Assembly: GCF_000209165.1 (NCBI RefSeq)
Contig: NC_009044.1
Coordinates: 1,178,001 to 1,242,000, forward strand
Source: Scheffersomyces stipitis CBS 6054
Lineage: Eukaryota; Ascomycota; Pichiomycetes; Serinales; Debaryomycetaceae
Direction of reading: 5' to 3'
Length of the DNA stretch: 64,000 bases
Shown here: positions 52,028-62,237 of the stretch, one piece after another
Layout: the number at the start of each line of letters is the position of its first letter
How positions within the stretch are numbered: position 1 is the first letter of the stretch
Program-made: the position numbers and the translations under genes
Notes under the pieces: generated by a model
The model's input: the letters and a program-made list of their open reading frames with translations, nothing else
Told to the model about the DNA's origin: nothing
Databases searched by the model: none

Positions 52028-53883
52028 AGCCACAGCAACGTCTAAGAAATGCCGTAATCGAGGGAAATCTACCCATAGCCCGAAGGCTCATGAGCCGGTT
52101 TCCCGAGCTCTGGCTAAATGTCGATTCTGGTCATAATGGCTGGTCCAATCTCCATTACGCGGCCTATAACGGAAATTATCTTATCTGTTTTCATTTGATA
52201 TCCTACATCAACAACCATTTAGGCTCACTTCAAAGCCAGTACACGCTGCTAGATTTGCTCACATTTGACGAGCTCACAGTACTTCACTTAGCAGTCGTAA
52301 ATCACCATTCACAAACGCTTCATTATCTCCTACAGGAGTTTCCAGGCAGGCTCTGGCTCAATTTTGCAGGGGGAAAGTTGAAGCAAACACCTCTTCATTA
52401 CTGCTGCATTCACGGATTCACAGAAGGAGTTAATTTACTCATGGATTACGGTGCAAATTGGGAGTTACAGGACGTAAACGGTGATACTTGTCTACACTTG
52501 TGCTTTCAGTATGGCCATTTTGAGTGTATCCGTGCCATATACAAGTTTGTTGTTCTAAACTACAAAGATAAAGAAAAGTCTCTGGCCAAACTCACTGAGT
52601 TTGAAAAAATGAAAAACAAAAAAGGCTGGGTCGGCCAGGACTACTCATCCAGTTTCGATTTATTAAGCCAGTATAAGCTGCTAAAACGTGAACTCTTTGC
52701 ACTTAACTTCGATTTTCAGGAGTCAATTGCTCTTACTGATATCAGTTCATCCAACTCTTCATTCTTGAACTTGCCAAATCGGTCACAAACGTCTCTTACT
52801 GAGAATAAGATCTTATCTAGCCCAATTGTTCCTGTTTCTCAGTCTCTGTTAAAGACAACAGAAGAGGATCCAGAGACTCCTACAACCTCAGATTACCCCG
52901 TGTTTCCTACAATTTCGTCTACACAGCCTTCAGTTACAAAGGTAGGTGCTCGAGCTCATTCTCAGTCACTTCCAGGATCTGCAACAGTTCCAGAATTCAC
53001 TTCTACTAAACAGAAATCTGCAGCAAACAGATCTAGATCAAACACAACATATACCTACAAACCACCTAACCCCATAAACACCAATAGCATGGTCGTATCA
53101 CCGAGAACTGCCCTACCACCAAACACTCCCAAAGTCAGCAAAGCACCTTCGTTGAAATCTGTAACAATATCGCCTTCTATCAGAAACAACCAGGACGTTC
53201 CCACTTCGCCACAATCTGCGCTCTCTAGTAACTCCTCTACGAATAATTCTCCTATTAACCACAGTAATGGTGGAGGGACAAGGAAAAAGAGCCATTCGTT
53301 TTCGAAACCCAGTGGTTCATACCAATTGACGTCAATGAATGTGTCATCTATTGAAGAAAACGACCAATGGCCCATAATCGCATCGAATATAGCATCACAG
53401 CTGCCTCAGGACCTCAAGCTAGTTCCGGTACAAGAGATGATAATACCAGCCAAAACTGGATATGTTGCTGATATTTCTGGAACTGCTACCCCAACATCGA
53501 TTCTGCACCCGGAAAAACTGCGTAGATCGTCGTCAGCTTCGTCTATTGCTGCGAAATTGGCCTTTAACAGCAGCAGAAGTTCGCTAGAAACGCTGAACAG
53601 TCCTCGAAGACGGCCCTCGCTTTCTATTTCCACCAATGACGTTATGCACTCCAGTGCTAGTAGTAAAAGTCGAAGCAGAAGTGGAAGCGACGAGAGATCG
53701 CCGCATCATTTACGGAAGACAAAATCGTCGGGTAAGCTACCCTCGGCGCTGTTAACTCCTACGGTGGAAAAGCAGGGAGGGTCTCTTGATTCTTCTTCAT
53801 ACAACAACAGCTCGACTTCGGTCAATCTTGAAAGCGGGCGCAGAGCCAACATCAATAGTATTAGTTTCAGCAGGATAAGGTAG
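52021..53883 (+). CDS. AVO2: TORC2 subunit Avo2, ankyrin repeats
   Basis: A 620-residue homologue of S. cerevisiae Avo2 (426 aa), a non-essential TORC2 subunit at the plasma membrane. The N-terminus MLEPQQRLRNAVIEGNLPIA and NGWSNLHYAAYNGNYLICF are characteristic. Ankyrin repeats cover about residues 5-180, including LTVLHLAVVNHHSQTLHYLL, KQTPLHYCCIHGFTEGV and NGDTCLHLCFQYGHFECI. The remaining 440 residues are Ser/Thr/Pro/Asn-rich and probably disordered, with many RxxS-like sites (RRSSSAS, RRRPSLS) that could be kinase targets. The frame extends to a TTG at 51985; the ATG at 52021 aligns with the family start. A short uORF overlaps this start. Confidence 0.9.
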   Translation: MLEPQQRLRNAVIEGNLPIARRLMSRFPELWLNVDSGHNGWSNLHYAAYNGNYLICFHLISYINNHLGSLQSQYTLLDLLTFDELTVLHLAVVNHHSQTLHYLLQEFPGRLWLNFAGGKLKQTPLHYCCIHGFTEGVNLLMDYGANWELQDVNGDTCLHLCFQYGHFECIRAIYKFVVLNYKDKEKSLAKLTEFEKMKNKKGWVGQDYSSSFDLLSQYKLLKRELFALNFDFQESIALTDISSSNSSFLNLPNRSQTSLTENKILSSPIVPVSQSLLKTTEEDPETPTTSDYPVFPTISSTQPSVTKVGARAHSQSLPGSATVPEFTSTKQKSAANRSRSNTTYTYKPPNPINTNSMVVSPRTALPPNTPKVSKAPSLKSVTISPSIRNNQDVPTSPQSALSSNSSTNNSPINHSNGGGTRKKSHSFSKPSGSYQLTSMNVSSIEENDQWPIIASNIASQLPQDLKLVPVQEMIIPAKTGYVADISGTATPTSILHPEKLRRSSSASSIAAKLAFNSSRSSLETLNSPRRRPSLSISTNDVMHSSASSKSRSRSGSDERSPHHLRKTKSSGKLPSALLTPTVEKQGGSLDSSSYNNSSTSVNLESGRRANINSISFSRIR

Positions 53884-53956
53884 GAAGGATAGAATATGAA
53901 AGCGTAAGGAAACGCAATAAATCTAATCTAGCCATCAGTAAAGAAGAAGAAGCAGC

Positions 53957-53994
<38 letters not shown>

Positions 53995-54237
53995 AGGAAA
54001 AGCAAAAGAAAGGTAGAACAGAAAATCATTGAGTAAAAACGGATTATCCAGGTATTTCATGGTGATTGCAAATTGTTCAGAGTCGCATAAAAAGTGTCGC
54101 AAAAAGTGGCACAAAAATGAGCAAGCGCGTCTTTATTGTACTTCCATATCAGATCAAGAATTTGAAAAACTAAAGAGCCTCTACTTCCGTACCTTAATCA
54201 ACTTGATCGCTAGCCCTAATCTAGTATCACGGATACG
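53884..54237. other. AVO2-MSH3 intergenic region with AGT microsatellite
   Basis: 354 bases: AVO2 trailer, a pure (AGT)12 tract at 53957-53992 flanked by AAGAAG repeats, and the MSH3 promoter. No other element is supported. Confidence 0.6.
53957..53992. repeat. (AGT)12 microsatellite
   Basis: Twelve perfect AGT units follow AGCAGC and end in GGAGG. It lies in non-coding DNA between AVO2 and the mismatch-repair gene MSH3, and it is likely polymorphic. Confidence 0.95.
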
Positions 54238-57200
54238 ATGTCGTATCGCTCGAAGCAGGCTTCTATCAGTCGGTTTTTCAAATCAACAAAATCGAATAAT
54301 TCTGCGAAAAATGAGCCTGCCGTACAGCATATCCCGAAGAAGACAGGGGTGATGCTGAAATTTTCATACAACAACAAAGAAAACGTAGTTGAAGGTGGTA
54401 AAGACACAGAGGGACCACACATAGTTGGATCTCATGTGGAATTACCAGGACAATCAGTCAACTCAGTTGTTAATTCAGATTCCATAGTGGTGAATAGCAA
54501 TCTGGAAATTGATCCAAAAATCTCTAGTGTTCTGAAAAGAAAGCCTGACATAGATATACAGCTGAAAACGACAAAAAAGAGATCCAAGACTTTGACCCCT
54601 CTCGAGAAGCAAATTCGTGAATTGCGCGAAAGTCACAAAGACAAAGTGCTAGTAATACAAATAGGGTACAAGTACAAGATGTTTGGTGATGATGCCAAAC
54701 TTGGATCTAAAATATTGGACATTATGTATATCAGAGGTGGAGATGATGGAACCAGAGATGAATTTTCGTATTGTTCTTTTCCTGACTTCAAATTGCATAT
54801 CAATCTCAAGCGGCTTCTTACCCATGGGCTCAAGATAGGCGTAGTCAAACAATTGGAGTCCGCCATTGTAAAGACTGTAGAAAAGTCGTCAAAGTCTTCT
54901 GATTTGATGAAAAGAGAAATTACAGGAGTTTACACGAGAGGAACGTATATGGGAGACGAATATGTTCAATCTTCTGGTAATTCAGCAGATACAGAGTCTC
55001 CGTATTACATCATTTGCATAAATGAGATTAATCAGAAAGAACTATCTATGGTAGCAGTTCAACCAAAGACAGGAGATATCGTACAAGACACTTTTAAAGA
55101 CGGTCTCAATAGAGACGAATTGGAAACACGGCTCATGTATCTCAATCCTAGTGAGGTTATTGTACTTAGTAGCGAACAGCCGAGTGTAGAGACCTTGAAA
55201 ACAATAAGGCTTGTAGCCAGTGACGTCCAATTACTTCCCAGAAAGAGAAAGGGAGAAGATGAAGTATTCAATGGACTCATTGAGTTCTTTGACTCAATAG
55301 ATAACGGCAAGTACAAACATTTGGGAGACTACTTTTCGGTTAATTTCTCCAAACACATTCAATCGTGCTTTTATGAACTTATTAATTACCTTCTGGAATT
55401 CAAGTTGAGTAATGTTTTCACCATTCCTGACAATATTAGCAACTTTACAAACTCAAGAAAATACATGGTTTTGCCAAATAATACCCTCTATGCCTTGGAA
55501 ATCTTCCAAAACTATACTAATCCCGCAAGCCAAAAGGGAACATTGATATGGTTGCTTAATCATACGAGAACGAGGTTTGGCAATAGATTGCTCAACAAAT
55601 GGGTATCAAAACCTTTAATTGAAAAAGAGAAAATAGAAGAAAGATTGCTTGCAATTGAAGATTTGACAGGAGATTTTAACAACGTTGTAGATGCCCTCAA
55701 GATTCAATTGGATAAAATGGGCAAATCGCTTGATTTAGAGGAGTTGCTCATGAAGACTCACTATGCAGCAACATATAATTTAGACAAGATCAACAGAAGA
55801 GATATCTACAATATGTTAGATTGTTTCCAGAGCGTACTCGAATCAATGAATAGATTTGAAAAAGGGATTACCGAATTTTCCAAAACCAAAAAGTCACCGT
55901 TATTGACGAATATACTTCTAGAGCTTCTGGAAATGTCCAAAACTACAGTCGTTTCCAATTTGTTGAACAAAATAAACCGTTCCTATGTAATGAACGAGTC
56001 AAAAGATCCCGAGGAACAAGTGACACAGTTTTTCAACCTTGACAATCATAACTGGGAGGATATAAGATCTGAGTTCTCCGAACTAGATAAGATTGAAAAA
56101 TTATTTGAAGAAGAATTATTAAATATTAGACGGGTGCTAAAACGACCACAATTACAATACATTACAAACAACAAGGAGCCTTACTTGATTGAGGTAAGAA
56201 ACGGAAAGCAGGTAGATGAGCTACCAACAGATTTTCATCGTATCAATGGAACAACCACTGTTTCTAGATTCAGATCAGAGAGGACTGCGCAATTGTATAT
56301 CAAGAAGCAATATCACAAGGAAAAACTTCTTGTCAATTGTAACGTAGCATTCAATGATTTCTTGAAGGAAATAGATGAACAATATGAGTTCTTCAGTAAG
56401 ATCGTCAAAAACTTGTCTGTCTTCGACTGTTTATTATCTCTCACAGCAGCAAGTTTAGCATCCAAGAATACTCGTCCAATTTTGGTGGATCAGCAGTTAA
56501 TTGAAGTTCAGAAAGGTCGTAATCCGATTATTGAATCATTGCACAACAGGAACGACTATGTACCTAATGATATCGACATATGTTATGACAATAAGGTCTT
56601 GATCATCACCGGACCAAATATGGGAGGTAAGTCTTCGTATGTCAAACAAGTTGCCCTACTTGTTATTATGCTGCAGATTGGCTGTTATATTCCTTGTGAC
56701 AGGGCCACTTTAGGAGTATTTGACTCTATTTTTATTCGTATGGGAGCTAGCGACAACATCTTGAAGGGTAATTCTACATTCATGAATGAGATGTTAGAGT
56801 GTAGTAATATCATTCATGGAATATCCAATAAGTCGTTGGTAATTCTTGACGAAATCGGAAGAGGTACTGGAACAAGTGACGGGATTGCTTTAGCGTATTC
56901 AATTCTTCGTTACTTAATAGAATCTCCACTACGGCCATTGGTATTGTTCATTACACATTATCCTTCCCTTCATGTGCTTGAAGATTCCTTCCCTACCGTC
57001 GTGACTAACTACCATATGGGCTTTCAACAAATCCATAAAGACGATAACGATTTTCCTGAAATCATATTCTTGTACAACTTGGTCAAAGGAGTTATCAATA
57101 ATCTGTATGGGTTGAATGTAGCGAAATTGGCAGGTTTACCAGTATCGGTAATTTCTGGTGCTCATAGAGTCAGCGAGCTGCTCAAGTATAAAGTAGAGAT

Positions 57201-57315
57201 TCAGCAGAAGGAACAATTTACTATGAAGTTCGGCTCTATATTACAGATGTTGAAGAAGGACGAGATAAACTCCAACAATATTCTCGAGCTTGAAAATCTA
57301 TTTCTGTACATCTGA
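54238..57315 (+). CDS. MSH3: DNA mismatch repair protein Msh3
   Basis: A 1025-residue MutS homologue (1018 in S. cerevisiae) that pairs with Msh2 as MutS-beta and recognises insertion/deletion loops in the nucleus. A PCNA-binding PIP box (QASISRFF, residues 7-14) starts the protein. The mismatch-binding domain follows (TPLEKQIRELRESHKDKVLV, KYKMFGDDA). The ATPase has Walker A TGPNMGGKSSY (about 791) and Walker B LVILDEIGRGTGTSDG (about 870), then FITHYPSL. The connector and lever regions are full length (RNGKQVDELPTDF). The Msh3-typical absence of the Msh6 Phe-X-Glu motif fits. The start ATG lies right before the PIP box. A 36-bp AGT repeat lies upstream, of the repeat-tract type whose stability MutS-beta helps maintain. 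Confidence 0.95.
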   Translation: MSYRSKQASISRFFKSTKSNNSAKNEPAVQHIPKKTGVMLKFSYNNKENVVEGGKDTEGPHIVGSHVELPGQSVNSVVNSDSIVVNSNLEIDPKISSVLKRKPDIDIQLKTTKKRSKTLTPLEKQIRELRESHKDKVLVIQIGYKYKMFGDDAKLGSKILDIMYIRGGDDGTRDEFSYCSFPDFKLHINLKRLLTHGLKIGVVKQLESAIVKTVEKSSKSSDLMKREITGVYTRGTYMGDEYVQSSGNSADTESPYYIICINEINQKELSMVAVQPKTGDIVQDTFKDGLNRDELETRLMYLNPSEVIVLSSEQPSVETLKTIRLVASDVQLLPRKRKGEDEVFNGLIEFFDSIDNGKYKHLGDYFSVNFSKHIQSCFYELINYLLEFKLSNVFTIPDNISNFTNSRKYMVLPNNTLYALEIFQNYTNPASQKGTLIWLLNHTRTRFGNRLLNKWVSKPLIEKEKIEERLLAIEDLTGDFNNVVDALKIQLDKMGKSLDLEELLMKTHYAATYNLDKINRRDIYNMLDCFQSVLESMNRFEKGITEFSKTKKSPLLTNILLELLEMSKTTVVSNLLNKINRSYVMNESKDPEEQVTQFFNLDNHNWEDIRSEFSELDKIEKLFEEELLNIRRVLKRPQLQYITNNKEPYLIEVRNGKQVDELPTDFHRINGTTTVSRFRSERTAQLYIKKQYHKEKLLVNCNVAFNDFLKEIDEQYEFFSKIVKNLSVFDCLLSLTAASLASKNTRPILVDQQLIEVQKGRNPIIESLHNRNDYVPNDIDICYDNKVLIITGPNMGGKSSYVKQVALLVIMLQIGCYIPCDRATLGVFDSIFIRMGASDNILKGNSTFMNEMLECSNIIHGISNKSLVILDEIGRGTGTSDGIALAYSILRYLIESPLRPLVLFITHYPSLHVLEDSFPTVVTNYHMGFQQIHKDDNDFPEIIFLYNLVKGVINNLYGLNVAKLAGLPVSVISGAHRVSELLKYKVEIQQKEQFTMKFGSILQMLKKDEINSNNILELENLFLYI

Positions 57316-57324
57316 ACTAATTAG

Positions 57325-58932
57325 TTAAGCACACAAGTGAAAAAAATCTATACACGTCTTGTTAAAACTTTCAGGATTATCCAAGTAAATGTGATGCCCC
57401 GCATCTTCGATAATTTTAAAGTCTGAAATCTCTGGGTTTATTTCCTTTAGTTTATCATGAATATATAACCCACCCTTTTGGTTCATCCAATCCTTGTCGC
57501 CATATACCCATAAACTTTTAACTAATGTTTCGTTCAAATACTCGACTAGACCACGATCACAGAGAGGTAAACGAGCCAAGATCTCATGGTTAATGAATTT
57601 GGTAATGGCTATTTCTCCTGAGCCCTGGTATTGGTTGAAAATGGAATATGAATAACTGTGAAGTTTAAGAATTAAGTCTAGGGAAGAATTAGACTTTACC
57701 GAAGCTGCTGAGGACTCCAGATACGAGCGTTTTATATTCGCATTAGTGACTAGAGTATCGACATCCTCGTCTACAGCCTCATCCTCATTAGTCTTAAGGT
57801 TTCTAAATCGTTTATAGGACCAATAGGATAATATTTTTGAGTAGAAGGGTCCGAAATTTTGGAGAATTTGGAACGGTGATTTGTTGTATTTCCATATCTT
57901 CTCGAGAATGTAATTTTTGGGAAACTTAGGCTGTCCCAAGCTCTCCCAAAGTGACCTAAGTTCATCTGTCACTACATCTTCTTCGTCAAAATCGACAATT
58001 TCTCTGAAAGGATCGATTTCGTCTCCATGATAATTCTTCTGGTGCTTTTTGTTATTAAGCAAACTATTATAACTTGACTCCGTGCCCATAGGACTGACAG
58101 CTATAAATTCGTCTACTACTTTATCCAGTGCCTTATTATATTTCATCAAGTAGCAGCAGGACAAGTACGCACCCATGGAATGGCCCACTAGTTTGAATTT
58201 TTTGATTCCACGTTTCTTTCTCCAGCACTCTAGTTTATCAATAAACCAGTTTTCGATATCTACAATCTGTTTAATCTTTTCTGCTTTAGTTTTTGGCTCT
58301 GTCAAGAACTCTTTAGGGAAAGTAGGTCTAGAGGAATTTCCAAAGCCAGGCAAGTCGATGACGTGTAGACGAAGCCCTGGTTGAGATTTGAGCAACGGTT
58401 CGACATTCTTGACAAAATACCCCAAGGCTGCCATATACCCATGGATAATTACGAGATGAGTTTCCGTCACAGATGGGTCTGTATTATTAACTAGATAGAG
58501 CTCATGAATGGAGACATCTTCGTCGATTTCAATATCAAGAAGTTCAGCATAAAGCGGAACGTTCCTGGTATGTGGTTCCTCATCTTGCACTTCATTTTCT
58601 GGCTGTCGTCCTTTTTCTTCTGCATTCTTTTCCTCTATAGGCTCTTCTATGTAGATGTCGTCCAGAAGAATGGCCCGAAAAAGATCGTACTCGATGACAG
58701 TATTCTTGAAGCGTGCCTTTCGAACAGCTTCCAGCATCTGGCTACATGATGTCAGATGTCTCATGAGTTGAGAACAAGAAGACCACCAGTCACGAAAGGA
58801 CATACTTAAGGGAATGGAATTGATTTCCATGGAACTGGAAGCACTGGTCGATTCGCTGGCACTCATGGACCTAGGCTTCGTGCTCTCAGGCTGCCCCATA
58901 GTAGAAATTGCATCTTTGATCAACGAAGTCAT
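57325..58932 (-). CDS. Alpha/beta hydrolase of the Ict1/Ecm18/Cld1 (ABHD4/5) family
   Basis: A 535-residue alpha/beta hydrolase. Yeast members are Cld1, a mitochondrial cardiolipin deacylase, and Ict1/Ecm18, linked to lysophosphatidic acid acylation. The oxyanion-side HGYMAALGYF lies near 164, the nucleophile elbow GHSMG at 250-254 (Ser252), and the family H-X4-D motif is HHIYLD near the C-terminus with the catalytic His. LPGFGNSSRP and WVYGDKDWMN are also typical. About 120 N-terminal residues include a Ser-rich stretch and an acidic Glu-rich linker. There is no clear mitochondrial presequence, which argues slightly against a Cld1 role. Its stop lies only 9 bp from the convergent MSH3 stop. 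Confidence 0.85.
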   Translation of the reverse strand: MTSLIKDAISTMGQPESTKPRSMSASESTSASSSMEINSIPLSMSFRDWWSSCSQLMRHLTSCSQMLEAVRKARFKNTVIEYDLFRAILLDDIYIEEPIEEKNAEEKGRQPENEVQDEEPHTRNVPLYAELLDIEIDEDVSIHELYLVNNTDPSVTETHLVIIHGYMAALGYFVKNVEPLLKSQPGLRLHVIDLPGFGNSSRPTFPKEFLTEPKTKAEKIKQIVDIENWFIDKLECWRKKRGIKKFKLVGHSMGAYLSCCYLMKYNKALDKVVDEFIAVSPMGTESSYNSLLNNKKHQKNYHGDEIDPFREIVDFDEEDVVTDELRSLWESLGQPKFPKNYILEKIWKYNKSPFQILQNFGPFYSKILSYWSYKRFRNLKTNEDEAVDEDVDTLVTNANIKRSYLESSAASVKSNSSLDLILKLHSYSYSIFNQYQGSGEIAITKFINHEILARLPLCDRGLVEYLNETLVKSLWVYGDKDWMNQKGGLYIHDKLKEINPEISDFKIIEDAGHHIYLDNPESFNKTCIDFFHLCA

Positions 58933-59673
58933 CTTCAGCAGTTTTCATGGAGAAAATGAAAAGAAAAGTAGCACAAAATGATTCAATTCGAGTATTACGA
59001 AATCAGGGATCAAAATCCTTATCACGGAGCGTTACCTTATCAGTCACGTGGTCATCAAATAAGATAAGAACAGTAAGAGATGTAGCGAATGGTGTGAATG
59101 AAGTGTGGTGGGAATAACTGGCAAAGTCGTGGATAGCGAGAAAGTGATTAGAAGGGACTGATCTTGTTGGACACGTTTGTTTTTTTTTGAAATTGGTTTC
59201 TTTCGACAATTTTCAGTTTCTGAAGTAGCTTCCGTCTTTGTGGAGTCAACGGCTGAATCTCGCTTAGAAGGTTCCGCCGCTGCTACATAGCCGAATCAGA
59301 CAACAGAAATGGCAGAGGTGTTTAGAAAAAGAATAGTGTAAGATTCAGAAGAACCTCGAATGAAGTATTGGACTTCGAAAAATGTAACCAAAGTGAATTG
59401 TAAAAGAAAAAGAATAGAATATTATGCTTTTGGATAAACAAATCTGGTAGATTTTGCCATCTCAGTATCCCAAAATAAATGAGATGGAAGTTTCAATTAC
59501 TTGAATTCTAGAGAGTAAAAACTCCTCTATGATATCCGAAAACATACTACTATTAATTCATTATTAGGATTGATCTATATACTCACTATAGACGTCTATT
59601 AAAAAGAAGTGAAACCCATAAAAAGAAAAATCAACAAACACAAAAACTACAAGAATAATGCACGAATATCATA
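58933..59673. other. Intergenic region, hydrolase promoter and SNA4-like trailer
   Basis: 0.74 kb. It contains GTCACGTG (59044-59051) about 115 bp before the hydrolase ATG, a T-run near 59180, and AT-rich sequence toward 59640. No gene is seen. Confidence 0.45.
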
Positions 59674-60108
59674 TCAATGCTGGTTCTTGTTGTCGAATTC
59701 TGTGTAAGCAGGAGGGGCACCAGACGACGAACCTTCTGTGACAGCACCATATTGAGGTTGAGGGGTTTCTACACATAAGGGCTGGTTGACGATTGGCTTT
59801 TGGGCTTGCTGGCGTTGTGGTTGCTGTTCGCAGTGCTGGTGAATATGCACATGGTGATCAGAACCTCTGGGCGTCTGGTTTTCCAAGTCGCTCCTATATA
59901 CATAGAACACCTTCGTTTCAGAGCTGTAAGGCGGATATTTGGCGATGATGTACCACGAGTGGATCAAACCAGGGAAATAGCCTAGGATACATAATAAGAT
60001 GTTAATGAGCGAATCTGACGAACAGAAACCTCTTCTAATCCATACCGGCAAGGGAGGGAATAAGACCGAAAGAACGATCATCACACAGTCGGAAATACAG
60101 TAGCACAT
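59674..60108 (-). CDS. SNA4: Pmp3/UPF0057-family membrane protein, Sna4-like, with PPxY motif
   Basis: A 144-residue protein starting MCYCISDCVMIVLSVLFPPL; an upstream in-frame ATG at 60144 adds twelve unlikely residues. Two membrane helices (about 5-22 and 32-52) enclose the family core FPPLPVWIRRGFCSSDSLINILLC, read here as FPPLPVW and RRGFCSSDSLINILLC, then GYFPGLIHSWY. The SSD-LINxLL-LLG-PG pattern matches S. cerevisiae Sna4, a vacuolar protein, better than Pmp3. The cytosolic tail is His/Gln-rich and ends near PPAYTE, a PPxY motif of the kind that recruits Rsp5 for multivesicular-body sorting in Sna3/Sna4. That fits with VPS28 and the arrestin-like gene in the same window, though no functional link is implied. 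Confidence 0.8.
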   Translation of the reverse strand: MCYCISDCVMIVLSVLFPPLPVWIRRGFCSSDSLINILLCILGYFPGLIHSWYIIAKYPPYSSETKVFYVYRSDLENQTPRGSDHHVHIHQHCEQQPQRQQAQKPIVNQPLCVETPQPQYGAVTEGSSSGAPPAYTEFDNKNQH

Positions 60109-60794
60109 GGTGGAGTGATGCGATGTGGTGTAAATGTTGTGCAACGTTATGTAATTAAGTACTAGTGATGAGTAATTAGCAACTAGTAGATATGAGTGAT
60201 GAGTTTGATACTAGCAGGGATAAGTGGTCGATATACTAGTACTGACGAGTTATAGAACGACAATTGAAGTTGCTATTAGCCTATAACTATTAATAAAGAA
60301 GAATCAAAAACGATGTTGATCTTTTAATTCTGCTTGTGCAAAGATGGCAATTATATGCGTATGAAAAGACAATTAACTGACTACGTAGTAATTAGTAGTC
60401 TTAGTTTGAATTAATGATGATGATATGACAACAACGACGGTCTTGTTCTCTTAGCGACGATGTTATAATTGTCAAATAAATAGTAGATTCAGAATGTCTA
60501 TGAAATTAAACTGGAGATCATCTGCTAATTAAATGAATTCCGGCAGATTTCTTCTTCTTATATAGGAGTGATTTTCTGTTGATCACACTTTTTCTTTTTA
60601 ACAACCGGTGCGCCGGTCGCAACTGAAGCTGACTTTGGGTCATACAGTCATATGATTTGTTGCGCATGATATTAGTCACATGCACTTTTAGTATGACGGC
60701 AAAAGATTGAAGATCGATATCAAAGTCAAAAGCAAGATTCGACTACACTTTTTTGCCAGAGTTCGCCAAAGTTCGCTTCCATCTCCATTACGTA
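60109..60794. other. Divergent promoter region, SNA4-like / UBX4
   Basis: 0.69 kb. It contains ACCGG-TGCG-CCGGT, a CGG/CCG-type inverted repeat at about 60604-60617 as bound by zinc-cluster factors, and TATATAGG near 60558. Several short TAGTAATTAG-like stretches occur. No gene or tRNA is seen. Confidence 0.5.
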
Positions 60795-62237
60795 ATGTCG
60801 TCGCTTTCGTTCAATGTCTCGTACAATTCCATTACGAAAAAAGTGACTGTTCCGAGATCCAATACTGTTCAACAGCTCATTGCCGTGAGTTTGGACAAGT
60901 TTTCTATCAATTCAGGCAAGTATGGGGGCCAATTATACCACAACAATAAATTGCTAGAATCGTCTTTATCGCTTCGTCTCGCAAATTTGATTAACAACTC
61001 CAAATTGACGCTTAAAACGACGAATTTGGCTGCATCTGCTCAGCAAATCAATGTAAAATTGATGATTTCCAGCGATTCTGAAGGTACAAAACAGATTATC
61101 AATAAAGTGGACAGTAATGCAACTCTTCTTGAGTTATTGCAGCAATTTGAAACGAGCGAAAATATCCAATTGTTGACGAAACCAAGTCAATTGGGTATTT
61201 TGAGTGTGACGTATCCTTCTGATAGCTACTCTTCTACCAGATTAGGTTCGCTTGTAGGTAATGTGTCGAATGTAGTAATCAGATTCAACTACACTATGGG
61301 TGTAGATACAGCAAAATTGAAACAGCAGGAACAGCAGGAATCAGTAAAGTTGCAATTGAAACAACAGCAAGAAAGGATCGCTAGACAGAGAGAGGAAGAA
61401 AGAGCCAAGGCACAAAAAGAATTAGAATTACAGAAACAGCAAGAGCAAGATCAGGCATTGAAGGAAGAGGAGGAAGAGGAAGAGACTCCGGAACCTACTG
61501 AAAGTATCATAGAAACAAAAGAGAAGCCTTCAATTCCTTCTTCTACTATTAATGCTGATTCTATATTAGAAAAAGAATCGTACCAATTTCAGACTCCACA
61601 AATTGAGGAAACTCCGCTACTCTTTGTACCCGGCAACTCCAATTCTGCCTTATATGAGAATCCAGATGAAGATTACGAGATGACGGTATCTCAGGCAAAG
61701 ACGTACCAGCAGCTAATCCAAAATTCTGGAAAGAAGAGAAAAGCCAAGCAAATCAATAAACCTGTGAGGCTCTTAATTAGAGTCAAATTTCCAGATCGGT
61801 CTATTTTACAGATTAATTTTGTAAATGATGTCGACACCATAAAGTTGGGACATTTGGTTAAGAAAATCGATGGCTTGTTGAAACCAGAATATATCAATCA
61901 TTATAATATTAAGGCGGGATACCCCCCACAAACGATTCCATTGAACTTTGAAAACAACAATACGTTTTTGGTAGATATTCCCGATTTTCAGAGCGAGAGA
62001 ATCGTGTTAATCTGGGAGCTCTCGGACGGTGCACCTAGTAAGAATGGACCGTTCTTGAATGAGCAGCTTATTGAGGATGTTAAGACATCAACGGATTTAC
62101 CTGAAGTAGTTCTTGAAAGTCATAGGGGAGAATTACCTGATGATGCGCATACTAAAACAAGAACTTCTGGACAAGGATCTGAGGCCAAATCAGAGAGTAA
62201 GGGTAAACTAGTTCCTAAGTGGTTGAAGTTTAAGTGA
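60795..62237 (+). CDS. UBX4: UBX-domain Cdc48 cofactor Ubx4 (TUG/ASPSCR1-like)
   Basis: A 480-residue homologue of S. cerevisiae Ubx4 (416 aa), a Cdc48/p97 adaptor in ER-associated degradation; mammalian TUG also controls GLUT4 vesicles. The N-terminal ubiquitin-like domain starts at MSSLSFNVSYNSITKKVTVP and continues through FSINSGKYGGQLYHNNKLLE (about 1-75). A Gln/Glu/Arg-rich coiled coil (about 175-235) leads to the UBX domain at about 322-400 (PVRLLIRVKFPDRSILQINF ... YPPQTIPL). The usual UBX loop FPR is replaced by other residues here, as in other TUG-type proteins. The TTG-started extension to 60753 is ignored in favour of the ATG at 60795. Confidence 0.9.
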   Translation: MSSLSFNVSYNSITKKVTVPRSNTVQQLIAVSLDKFSINSGKYGGQLYHNNKLLESSLSLRLANLINNSKLTLKTTNLAASAQQINVKLMISSDSEGTKQIINKVDSNATLLELLQQFETSENIQLLTKPSQLGILSVTYPSDSYSSTRLGSLVGNVSNVVIRFNYTMGVDTAKLKQQEQQESVKLQLKQQQERIARQREEERAKAQKELELQKQQEQDQALKEEEEEEETPEPTESIIETKEKPSIPSSTINADSILEKESYQFQTPQIEETPLLFVPGNSNSALYENPDEDYEMTVSQAKTYQQLIQNSGKKRKAKQINKPVRLLIRVKFPDRSILQINFVNDVDTIKLGHLVKKIDGLLKPEYINHYNIKAGYPPQTIPLNFENNNTFLVDIPDFQSERIVLIWELSDGAPSKNGPFLNEQLIEDVKTSTDLPEVVLESHRGELPDDAHTKTRTSGQGSEAKSESKGKLVPKWLKFK

